Shown here: piece by piece, positions 27,064 through 36,686 of the stretch
How positions within the stretch are numbered: the first letter of the stretch is position 1
Layout of the letters: the number at the start of each line of letters is the position of its first letter
Source of the DNA: Lewinella sp. LCG006
Lineage (GTDB): Bacteria > Bacteroidota > Bacteroidia > Chitinophagales > Saprospiraceae
DNA length: 64,000 bases
NCBI RefSeq assembly: GCF_040784935.1
Contig: NZ_CP160680.1
Span: forward strand, 6,553,802 to 6,617,801
Direction of reading: 5' to 3'
Position numbers and translations under genes: made by a program
Notes under the pieces: generated by a model
The model's database searches: none
Told to the model about the DNA's origin: nothing
Seen by the model: the letters and a program-made list of their open reading frames with translations, nothing else

Positions 27064-29211
27064 ATGAAGTACCTCCTACTGAGTGTTTGGGTAGCCTTGC
27101 TTGTCATTAACTATGGCCCGGTTTTACCCAAAAAATCCTCGATTGATCGTTTGGCCTTGGTGACCAGGAACAATCCTCGCCTAACGAGCATGGATACCCT
27201 GGGTAGTCTTACGGTAGGTAATGGTCGCTTCGCTTTCACCGTAGATGCAACCGGCCTGCAAAGTTTCCCTGAGTATTACGACCATGGCATCTCTCTCGGC
27301 ACCCAATCCGAATGGGGCTGGCACAGTTTTTCAAACACGGGAAACTACATTTTGAAAGACGTTTTGGTAGATTATGAAACTTGTAATGATCATTCCTATC
27401 CCATTGCGATCCAGCACAAAGAAGGGCGCGCAAAAGCGGCGGCAGATTGGCTACGCATGAATCCCCAGCGCTTGCACCTGGGCCTGATCGGTCTGGAATT
27501 CAAAGATGCAAATGGCGGGGTGCTGGACCAAAGTGCCATTAAGAATATTGATCAAGAACTTAACCTTTGGACGGGGGCAATCCACAGCAAATACACCATT
27601 GATAACCAGCCTGTAGAAGTGACCCTCTACGCTCATCCGGAGGAGGATGCTATTGCGTTCAAAATCACCTCGCCTCTCATCGAAGCTGGGCGTCTCAGCG
27701 TCACATATCGTTTTCCCAATGCCAAGCGCTGCCACGTTTGCCCTGCTTACGACTGGGATACCGAGGAGGAGCATCAGACAAAAATCATCCAGCAAGACCA
27801 GCATAATTTCCGCGTTGAACGAACGCTGGATAGCACCCGTTTCTTTGTTGCGGCAAGCTGGCAGGAAGATGCAGTAATGGAACAGACCGGGGCACACGCG
27901 TTTGCCCTCAGGCCTCATCCACAAGCCAAATCGCTTACGGGAAGTGTACGTTTTGAGTCTAAGGCCGATGCATCGACTTTACCCAATTACCAACGAACAC
28001 TCAAAAAAAGCACCAAAGCCTGGAAGGCCTTCTGGCAAGAAGGAGGAGCCATCGATTTCTCGGCCTGCACCGATGCCCGGGCACCGGAGTTAGAGCGGCG
28101 CGTCGTACTCTCTCAATACCTTACCCGCGTTCAGTGTACCGGACAGTATCCTCCGCAGGAGACGGGGCTGACGATGAATAGTTGGTACGGCAAGTTTCAT
28201 TTGGAGATGCACTGGTGGCACGGCGTTCATTTCGCTTTATGGAACCGGCTTCCGCTCTTGGAAGAATCGCTACCCTGGTACCAGGATGCCCTGCCCAATG
28301 CCCGATCTACTGCTAAACGGCAGGGGTTTGCGGGCGTTCGTTGGCAAAAAATGACGAGCCCGGAAGCGCTCAGTAGCCCTTCTAGCGTAGGTGAATTCCT
28401 GGTTTGGCAGCAGCCCCATCCCATCTATTTTGCGGAATTGGTTTATCGTCAAAAGCCTACACAGGAAACTTTGGAAAAGTACCAGGAGATTATATTTGAA
28501 ACAGCCGATTTCATGGCTGACTTTGCTCAACTCAGTAAAACCGATGGCAAGTATCACCTTTGTGCTCCGATCATACCCGCCCAGGAGATTTTTCACGCCA
28601 CGGAAACCAACGATCCTCCGTTTGAAGTGGCCTACTGGCATTACGCGCTTGGCGTAGCACAACAGTGGCGCCTCCGTTTGGGATTGGAACCTAACCCAGA
28701 ATGGCAGGAGGTGTTGGATGGACTCGCTCCCCTCCCCCAACATGATGGCTTGTACCTCCCTTGTGCAGGAGCTACTGAGGCTTACACCGATGATGAAAAT
28801 CGCAGAGACCACCCCATTGTCACCGGTGTCCTGGGCATGTTGCCCGCCGGCCCGCACGTAGATCCCGCCATCATGGGAGCTACTTTCGACGAAATCATGG
28901 ATAACTGGCAATGGGAAACGACCTGGGGTTGGGATTACCCTATGCTAGCGATGTCGGCAGCTCGTTTGGGAAAACAAGATCAAGCCATTGAAGCCTTGTT
29001 TTTGGCTGCGAATAAGAATACCTACCTCTTAAATGGACATAATTACCAGGACGAAAGGCTACGTCTCTATCTACCCGGTAACGGTGGTTTACTCACGGCC
29101 GTAGCCATGATGGCTGCGGGTTGGGACGGAGCACCAGACATTGCCCACCCAGGCTTCCCGCAAGATGGCACCTGGAATATCCGTTGGGAAAACTTACAGC
29201 GGATGCCCTAA
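27064..29211 (+). CDS. Exported six-hairpin glycosidase-like protein of unassigned family
   Basis: A 715-residue protein with an N-terminal signal segment (YLLLSVWVALLVINYG). It begins one base after the stop of the preceding gene. The start of the mature protein contains DTLGSLTVGNGRFAFTVDATGLQSFPEYY and GTQSEWGWHSF, a pattern seen in uncharacterised Bacteroidota proteins and reminiscent of GH65/GH95 N-terminal beta domains. The C-terminal half is helical with LEMHWWHGVHFALWNR, TTWGWDYPMLAMSAARLG and LYLPGNGGLLTAVAMM, as expected of an (alpha/alpha)6 barrel. I cannot name the family or the bond it cuts. Its position among GH106, GH105 and GH31 genes indicates a glycosidase of this pathway. 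Confidence 0.72.
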   Translation: MKYLLLSVWVALLVINYGPVLPKKSSIDRLALVTRNNPRLTSMDTLGSLTVGNGRFAFTVDATGLQSFPEYYDHGISLGTQSEWGWHSFSNTGNYILKDVLVDYETCNDHSYPIAIQHKEGRAKAAADWLRMNPQRLHLGLIGLEFKDANGGVLDQSAIKNIDQELNLWTGAIHSKYTIDNQPVEVTLYAHPEEDAIAFKITSPLIEAGRLSVTYRFPNAKRCHVCPAYDWDTEEEHQTKIIQQDQHNFRVERTLDSTRFFVAASWQEDAVMEQTGAHAFALRPHPQAKSLTGSVRFESKADASTLPNYQRTLKKSTKAWKAFWQEGGAIDFSACTDARAPELERRVVLSQYLTRVQCTGQYPPQETGLTMNSWYGKFHLEMHWWHGVHFALWNRLPLLEESLPWYQDALPNARSTAKRQGFAGVRWQKMTSPEALSSPSSVGEFLVWQQPHPIYFAELVYRQKPTQETLEKYQEIIFETADFMADFAQLSKTDGKYHLCAPIIPAQEIFHATETNDPPFEVAYWHYALGVAQQWRLRLGLEPNPEWQEVLDGLAPLPQHDGLYLPCAGATEAYTDDENRRDHPIVTGVLGMLPAGPHVDPAIMGATFDEIMDNWQWETTWGWDYPMLAMSAARLGKQDQAIEALFLAANKNTYLLNGHNYQDERLRLYLPGNGGLLTAVAMMAAGWDGAPDIAHPGFPQDGTWNIRWENLQRMP

Positions 29212-29250
29212 ACGCATTATTTGCAATACTATCATGAAAACAAAGCTATT

Positions 29251-30378
29251 ATGAAATATCTCACACTTCTGCTTTTTACCTTGCTGCTGGGAGCATGTCG
29301 CACGACAGCCAAGCTTCCAGAAACCGACCGTATTCTGGCTGATTTGCGTTTAGCCAATTCCTACTTTATGGAAAAATGGCCGGACACCGGTAAACGCATC
29401 GTCACCAATAAATCACGTGCTAGTAATATCTGGACCCGTGCCGTTTATTACGAAGGCTTAATGGCATTGCACCGGCTCGATCCCCAGCCCGCCTACTATG
29501 ATTACGCCGTTGACTGGGCGACCTTCCACAATTGGGACCTGCGGGATGGCGACACCTATACGCGTAACGCAGATAATCAATGTGCCGGGCAAACCTACAT
29601 TGAGCTGTACCAAATCGATCCACAACCCGAACGGATCAAATCCATCAAAGCTTCCATTGACAGCATGATGAATACCGATAAGATTGATGACTGGAACTGG
29701 ATTGATGCCATTCAGATGGGGATGCCCATCTTTGCTCAACTAGGCGTTTTGTACGATGATCCTGCCTACTTTGAACGCATGTACCAGATGTATAGCTTTG
29801 CTAAGAACGAGCACGGTGACAATGGTCTATACAATCCCGCCGATCACCTTTGGTGGCGAGATGCTGACTTTGACCCACCTTACACCGAACCCAACGGCGA
29901 AGATGCTTACTGGTCGCGGGGAAATGGCTGGGTAGTTATGGCCCTGGCCCGGGTATTGGAATTGATCCCGGAAGACGAGCCCCACCGTGCGGAATACGTC
30001 CAGGATTTCAAAGATATGATGGCAGCCCTCCTTAAAGTACAGCGAGAGGATGGTTTCTGGAACGTAAGTCTACACGATCCTACTCACTTTGGTGGCAAAG
30101 AAACTTCAGGTACCGCCATGTTTGTTTACGGCATGGCCTGGGGCGTCAATAACAATATCTTAGATCGCAAAACCTACGTACCAGCACTGACCAAAGGCTG
30201 GAATGCCATCACCAAAGACGCTTTGCACGACAACGGTTTCCTAGGTTATTTACAAAGTACGGGCAAAGAACCCAAAGACGGGCAACCTCTCAGCTACGAT
30301 AAGATTCCTGACTTTGAAGACTACGGTCTGGGGGCTTTCCTCCTGGCGGGTACCGAAGTTTATAAGCTGGCTAATTGA
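29251..30378 (+). CDS. GH105 unsaturated rhamnogalacturonyl hydrolase, lipoprotein
   Basis: Removes the unsaturated uronic acid that a polysaccharide lyase leaves on the non-reducing end of its products, by hydrating the double bond. The ATG at 29251 gives MKYLTLLLF and lipobox LLGAC. A TTG at 29221 would add ten residues before the signal. The (alpha/alpha)6 barrel of the GH88/GH105 clan is recognisable in NIWTRAVYYEGLMAL, WNWIDAIQMGMPIFAQLG (catalytic Asp about residue 152), NPADHLWWRD, YWSRGNGWVVMALARVL and ETSGTAMFVYGMAWGVN. Length is 375 residues. It implies that a lyase acting on the same glycan exists elsewhere in the genome. Confidence 0.92.
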   Translation: MKYLTLLLFTLLLGACRTTAKLPETDRILADLRLANSYFMEKWPDTGKRIVTNKSRASNIWTRAVYYEGLMALHRLDPQPAYYDYAVDWATFHNWDLRDGDTYTRNADNQCAGQTYIELYQIDPQPERIKSIKASIDSMMNTDKIDDWNWIDAIQMGMPIFAQLGVLYDDPAYFERMYQMYSFAKNEHGDNGLYNPADHLWWRDADFDPPYTEPNGEDAYWSRGNGWVVMALARVLELIPEDEPHRAEYVQDFKDMMAALLKVQREDGFWNVSLHDPTHFGGKETSGTAMFVYGMAWGVNNNILDRKTYVPALTKGWNAITKDALHDNGFLGYLQSTGKEPKDGQPLSYDKIPDFEDYGLGAFLLAGTEVYKLAN

Positions 30379-30408
30379 TCGAATTAAAGAATCTAAAAAA
30401 TACACTTC

Positions 30409-32586
30409 ATGAATATTCAAGCCAAATCACTAACGAAGCTCTTATTGGGAGATTCAATTCGGACAATTTTCCGAAGGTCTTACACCAAGCCATTCCTCGG
30501 ACTCATTACATTTTTAGCCATCAGCCTGAGTGCTTGTACTCCGCCAGCGGAAGAAACTGCTGCGGTAAAGGTCACCATTGACGAAGCGGGCTACCCTGTG
30601 GTTACCATAGAGAACGCTGGCGGTGCGCCCGTAGTCATGCAAGCCGTTTCAGCGACCATTGGCAGTATCGGCTTTGATCGGGGCGGACAACAAACCTGGG
30701 TAACCGGCGCCCCGGAAACCACCAAAAAAGAAGACGGAAAAACGGTTTACCAATGGACTACCGACAGCGGTAAGGTATCCTTGACCGTTGAACCCGCCGA
30801 AGGAGATGACCTACTCGTTCACCTCGCCATCGACAGCAAATCCGAGGAACATCACCAATGGCTGATCAACCTGGCGGCGAGTCAGGAAGAATACTTTACG
30901 GGTATTTTCGAACGTGTAGTAGATGGTGGTCAGCAAGAATCCTGGAAAGACGGTATCAGCACCGGCATGAACTTGCGGGGAGAACGGGTGGAAATGCACC
31001 TCAAACCCACGGTTTCGGCCTACGCTCCTTTCTATATTTCTTCTGCTGGCTATGGCTTCTTTGCGCACGGTACCTGGCCGGGGGTCTTTGATTTTGCGCA
31101 AGCAAATCCCAATTCCGTTCAAATCTCGTTTGAAGGGCCAGCCCTAACTTATCAACTCTACCTTGGCAAAGGCGTGAAAGAAATTGTTCAGCAACATGCT
31201 TTGGAGACGGGTCCATCCTTGGTTCCTCCAGCATGGGCACTGGGGCCTTGGCGCTGGCGCGATGAGCATTTCAACAAGGATACTTATTACGACGGAACGC
31301 CCAAAACAGCTCCCTATAATACGGATGTGGTAGAGGACGTGCTCATGATGAAAGCCTACGATATTCCCTGTACAGCCCACTGGATTGATCGCCCCTGGGG
31401 GCCTGGTGTTCGTGGTTTTGATGATTATGATTTTGATTTAGACCGTTTGCCAGAACCAGAAAAGATGATCTCCTGGTTGAACAAAAATGACGTTGAACTC
31501 ATGCTTTGGATCGGACCCTTCGTGATGGGAGAGATGGCGGATTATGCCGAAGAAAACAACTACGATCTACAAAGTCACCGTTGGAAAGACTCTCGTCAGG
31601 TGCTCATGGATTTCACCAATCCAGAAGCGGTGGCCTGGTGGGGCGAAAACGGTCCGGGTAAGCTCGCACGCATGGGCGTAAAAGGCTTTAAATTGGATCG
31701 CGCCGACGGAGAAAAACTCCAGGACTCCCTCCACCTGCTAACCCACGCCGGAACGACCTACCGGGAAAACTTCAATGATTATCCCCGCCAATATGTAGAA
31801 GCTACTTATAAGGCAGTACAACCCGTACTGGGCGACGATTTTGTCCTCTTTCCACGGGCGCAATACACGGGCAGTGCTAAATTCGGCAGCATGTGGGCTG
31901 GTGATACCAATGGCAAACCCGAAGGGCTACGCTCGGCCATCATTGCGATGCAACGTTGTGCCGTGATGGGGTACCCCGTGTGGGGATCAGATATTGGCGG
32001 TTACTGGGGCGATTTCTCACAGGAAACCACCAAACGCTGGCTAGGACTGGGCTGCTTCTCACCGATTATGGAAACGGGGCCGACCAACAACACCGGTTTT
32101 TGGAATAACCCGGAAGCTCCCGTTTACGATCCTGAGCTGATTGCGACCTGGCGCCTGTACTCCAAGCTGCGGATGAAGCTGGTCCCTTACGTCAGCAAGC
32201 TGGCGGAAGAAGCGCGCGCAACGGGTACACCGATCGCTCGTCCATTATTCCTTGAATATCCTGAACAAAAGGAAGCCTGGGAAGATTGGCAGACTTATCT
32301 CTTTGGTCCTGATTTGCTGGTTTCCGTGGTTTGGGAATCCGGCAAAACCAGCCATCGTGTTTATTTGCCCGCAGGCGCCCAATGGATAGACGCCTGGGAT
32401 ACCACCAAGGAATACGAAGGCGGGCAGTACATCACCGTGGATGCTCCTGCTTATAAAACGCCTGTCTTCCTGCGGAAGGGTACGGATCTGGAATTGGGTG
32501 ATTTGAATGCCCTCTACCAGGAATCGCTAAAAATTGCTGCAACTAAGCCCGATCTGGCAGCGATGGAAAGTAAAGAAACCTGGTAA
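30409..32586 (+). CDS. GH31 family glycosidase, lipoprotein
   Basis: Retaining alpha-glycosidase of family 31. A long positively charged N-terminus precedes the membrane segment ending ISLSAC, so it should be lipid-anchored. An N-terminal beta domain is followed by the TIM barrel. The nucleophile is Asp430 in KGFKLDRADG. The acid/base is Asp499 in MWAGDTNG. PVWGSDIGGYWGD and the C-terminal beta domain (ARPLFLEYP, FGPDLLVS) are typical. Length is 725 residues. The linkage it cuts is not fixed by the family: alpha-glucoside, alpha-xyloside and alpha-galactoside activities are all known. The locus suggests a side-chain sugar. Confidence 0.9.
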   Translation: MNIQAKSLTKLLLGDSIRTIFRRSYTKPFLGLITFLAISLSACTPPAEETAAVKVTIDEAGYPVVTIENAGGAPVVMQAVSATIGSIGFDRGGQQTWVTGAPETTKKEDGKTVYQWTTDSGKVSLTVEPAEGDDLLVHLAIDSKSEEHHQWLINLAASQEEYFTGIFERVVDGGQQESWKDGISTGMNLRGERVEMHLKPTVSAYAPFYISSAGYGFFAHGTWPGVFDFAQANPNSVQISFEGPALTYQLYLGKGVKEIVQQHALETGPSLVPPAWALGPWRWRDEHFNKDTYYDGTPKTAPYNTDVVEDVLMMKAYDIPCTAHWIDRPWGPGVRGFDDYDFDLDRLPEPEKMISWLNKNDVELMLWIGPFVMGEMADYAEENNYDLQSHRWKDSRQVLMDFTNPEAVAWWGENGPGKLARMGVKGFKLDRADGEKLQDSLHLLTHAGTTYRENFNDYPRQYVEATYKAVQPVLGDDFVLFPRAQYTGSAKFGSMWAGDTNGKPEGLRSAIIAMQRCAVMGYPVWGSDIGGYWGDFSQETTKRWLGLGCFSPIMETGPTNNTGFWNNPEAPVYDPELIATWRLYSKLRMKLVPYVSKLAEEARATGTPIARPLFLEYPEQKEAWEDWQTYLFGPDLLVSVVWESGKTSHRVYLPAGAQWIDAWDTTKEYEGGQYITVDAPAYKTPVFLRKGTDLELGDLNALYQESLKIAATKPDLAAMESKETW

Positions 32587-32588
32587 TC

Positions 32589-34655
32589 ATGCGAATTACC
32601 TATTTACTGTTTTTGGGTAGCCTCTTTCTTCTGACGAGTGTTCAGAAGGAAGAGGCTGATCCACCCAACATCATCTTCATCATGGTTGACGATCTCGGCT
32701 ATGCAGACTTGGGCTGTTACGGGCAGCAGGTCATCCAGACGCCACGGATCGATGCGCTGGCGGCGGAAGGTATCCGTTTTACGCAGTGCTATGCCGGGTC
32801 TACGGTATGTGCGCCCTCGCGCTCAGTCCTGATTACGGGGCAGCATACCGGACACACCACAGTGCGAGGAAACATGGGCATTGGTGGCGTCATTGGGTTG
32901 GGAGGCGCTGCCGGGCGTATTCCCTTGCAAGCGCAAGATACGACCATTGCGGAGCTGTTAAAAACCGCTGGCTATACCACCGGCATGATTGGCAAATGGG
33001 GCCTGGGTGAACCCGCAACGACGGGCATGCCCGACCAACAAGGGTTCGATTATTTTTACGGCTACCTCAACCAGCGGCGCGCACATACCTATTTTCCAGA
33101 TTACGTTTGGCGCAACGACCAGCGGGTAGAATTCCCTGAGAATGAGAACTCGCGGCATAATGATTATATTCAAAACCATTTTCTTGCCGAATCCTTAGAC
33201 TTCATTGAACGACATCATAAGGAGCCGTTTTTTCTCTATCTGCCCTACACTTTACCCCACGACGAGTATGAGATTGACCATCAGGGACGGTTTGCAGATT
33301 CTACGCATTGGACGGAGCCTGAACGCACCTACGCAGCAATGGTCGAACGTATGGATCGGGACGTTGGCAGGGTATTGGATCAGTTGGACAAGTACGGCTT
33401 AGCAGAAAACACCATGGTCTTCTTCTGTTCCGACAACGGTGCCGCTCAACGCTGGGACGGGCGCTTTGATAGCTCTGGTCCATTGCGTGGCCGCAAACGG
33501 GACCTGTACGAAGGCGGTATCAGGGTACCCATGATCGTTCGTTTCCCCGGACAGATAGCCGCTGGATCTAGCAGTGACCTCCCCTGGACTTTTGCTGATG
33601 TATTGCCTACCTTATGTGCTATTGCGAACGTCAAACCACCTGTAAACATTGACGGTAGCAACCTCTGGGGACATTTCATGGGGCAAGTCTCCGAGGCTCC
33701 TCTCTATGATCGCACCCTTTACTGGGAATTCCACGAAAGGGGCTTCCAGCAAGCAGTTCGTAAAAGCAATTATAAAGCCATCCGTTTAGGGCCAGACCAG
33801 GCGTGGGAGCTTTACAATTTGTACAATGATCCTGGGGAAGAGGAGAATATTGCCGAAAAATTCCCGCTCATCACAAAAGAATTGTCCGGAGAAGCGACGA
33901 AGGAGCACGTGCCTTCGCATTTCTTTCCGATACTCCGGGAAGGTGTTCGTCGCAAAGTAGTTTTGATTGGAGATTCCACAGTAAAAAACGGCAGCAAAGA
34001 CGAAGACCTGTGCGGTTGGGGAGAAGTGTTGACTCCCTTTTTTGATACGACGAAAGTCGAAATCATCAACCAGGCCCGTGGTGGACGCAGCAGTAAAACC
34101 TACCTCAAAGAAGGCCTCTGGGCCGAAACCCTGGCGATGGTTGGCGAAGGAGATTTCGTGATCATGCAATTCGGCCATAACGACGGTGGGCCTATTTTTA
34201 CACAAAAAGAACGCGGTTCGCTACTGGGTACGGGTGAAGGTTTTCAAATCGAGAAGCTATCCTCTACGGACCAAGCCGATACTGTTCACACCTACGGCTG
34301 GTATTTGCGGCAGTATATCAGAGACACTAAAGCCAAAGGGGCTATACCCATCGTATGTTCCATGGTACCTCGCAATCGCTGGGTCGATGGTGCCGTCGAG
34401 CGAACTGCGGATAGCTACGGCGGATGGGCTGCCCAAGTGGCCCGCGAAGAGCAGACGTATTTTATTGATTTGAATGAAAACGTCGCGGCCATTTACGATA
34501 CCATTGGGGAGGAGCAGTTGTGGAAGCAATATTTCAAGGAAGACCACACACATACCACCTGCTACGGTGCGGAACTCAACGCCAAAAGTGTTGCCTTGGG
34601 TTTGCGAGAACTCCCCTATTGTCCGCTGGCCACGTTTTTGAACTTACCTAAATGA
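32589..34655 (+). CDS. Fusion of an S1-type sulfatase and a CE12-like rhamnogalacturonan acetylesterase
   Basis: The 688-residue exported protein has two complete enzyme domains. After a signal peptide, residues about 25-440 form a type I sulfatase: NIIFIMVDDLGYADLG metal site, the CAPSR formylglycine motif with Cys74, GKWGLGE, FFCSDNGA and the usual ending ELYNLYNDPGEEENIAEK. Residues about 455-688 are an SGNH esterase of the CE12 type: VVLIGDSTV (block I), GGRSS, MQFGHNDGG and DHTHTTCYGAELNA (Asp/His pair). One reading frame runs through the junction with no stop. It starts 2 bp after the GH31 gene. The domain pair implies a glycan carrying both sulfate and acetyl esters (inference). The Cys needs conversion by a maturase not found in the window. 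Confidence 0.9.
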   Translation: MRITYLLFLGSLFLLTSVQKEEADPPNIIFIMVDDLGYADLGCYGQQVIQTPRIDALAAEGIRFTQCYAGSTVCAPSRSVLITGQHTGHTTVRGNMGIGGVIGLGGAAGRIPLQAQDTTIAELLKTAGYTTGMIGKWGLGEPATTGMPDQQGFDYFYGYLNQRRAHTYFPDYVWRNDQRVEFPENENSRHNDYIQNHFLAESLDFIERHHKEPFFLYLPYTLPHDEYEIDHQGRFADSTHWTEPERTYAAMVERMDRDVGRVLDQLDKYGLAENTMVFFCSDNGAAQRWDGRFDSSGPLRGRKRDLYEGGIRVPMIVRFPGQIAAGSSSDLPWTFADVLPTLCAIANVKPPVNIDGSNLWGHFMGQVSEAPLYDRTLYWEFHERGFQQAVRKSNYKAIRLGPDQAWELYNLYNDPGEEENIAEKFPLITKELSGEATKEHVPSHFFPILREGVRRKVVLIGDSTVKNGSKDEDLCGWGEVLTPFFDTTKVEIINQARGGRSSKTYLKEGLWAETLAMVGEGDFVIMQFGHNDGGPIFTQKERGSLLGTGEGFQIEKLSSTDQADTVHTYGWYLRQYIRDTKAKGAIPIVCSMVPRNRWVDGAVERTADSYGGWAAQVAREEQTYFIDLNENVAAIYDTIGEEQLWKQYFKEDHTHTTCYGAELNAKSVALGLRELPYCPLATFLNLPK

Positions 34656-34662
34656 GTCCGCT

Positions 34663-35600
34663 ATGAAGACAACACTGCCCATTACATTGCTGGTGCTGCT
34701 TTCTCTAGCCTGTCAGCGACAAGCGGATACCGTCTATCTTTTTTCTTTTTTTAAAAACAATGGACAAGACGGTCTCCACCTTGCTTACAGCAGTGATGGG
34801 CTGAACTGGACAGCCTTGAACAACAACCAGTCTTATTTGGCACCCACCGTTGGCGAAGCCAAACTGATGCGTGATCCTTGTATCATTCGAGGTGGCGATG
34901 GGCGCTTCCACCTGGTTTGGACCGCTGGCTGGAACGAGAAAGGAATCGGCTACGCGCATTCCGATGACTTAGTAAACTGGTCCGAACAACAGTACCTTCC
35001 CGTCATGGAACACGAACCAGAAGCACTTAACTGTTGGGCACCAGAGCTGTTTTACGACGAATCCTCTCAAAGGTACCTGATCTATTGGGCGACGACGATT
35101 CCCAATCGCTTTCCCGACACGGATTCTACGGGAGACAAGGGTTATAATCACCGTATTTACGCTACTACGACCGAGGATTTTCAAGCATTTTCGCCGACAG
35201 AACTGTTCTACGACCAAGGGTTCAATGTAATTGATGCGATGGTCAAAAAGAGCAGCCAGGAATATGTTCTATTCTTGAAAAACGAGGTCAGATATCCGCA
35301 ACCAGAAAAAAACATCCGTATCGCCCGCAGCCCCCAACTCACTGAAGATTACGGTGATGCTTCCAGCCCGATTACCCCCGAGGGGGTTTGGGTAGAGGGG
35401 CCCACTGCGCTACAAATCAAAGATAGCTGGATCGTTTACTACGATCAATATATCGATCACAGGATGGGTGCTGTGCGCTCTCAAGATTTGGTCAACTGGG
35501 AGGATATTTCTGATCAAATACATTTCCCGGACGGGACGCGGCACGGCACCGTCTTTACGGTAAGCAAAAAGGAGTTTGAAAAACTAACCAGCGTACGACC

Positions 35601-35604
<4 letters not shown>
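34663..35604 (+). CDS. GH43-like beta-propeller glycosidase, lipoprotein
   Basis: A 313-residue protein with a lipoprotein signal (LLSLAC). The rest has the repeat pattern of a five-bladed beta-propeller hydrolase: DGLHLAYSSDGLNWT, MRDPCIIRGGDGRFHLVWT, IGYAHSDDLVNWSE, CWAPELFYD, and VEGPTALQIKDSWIVYYD near the end. The Asp in MRDP and the Glu in VEGPTA are good candidates for catalytic residues of the GH43/GH32 clan. Alpha-L-arabinofuranosidase or beta-galactan activity would suit a rhamnogalacturonan side chain, but the sequence does not decide this. It overlaps the next gene by four bases (ATGA). Confidence 0.82.
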
Positions 35605-36682
<1,078 letters not shown>

Positions 36683-36686
<4 letters not shown>

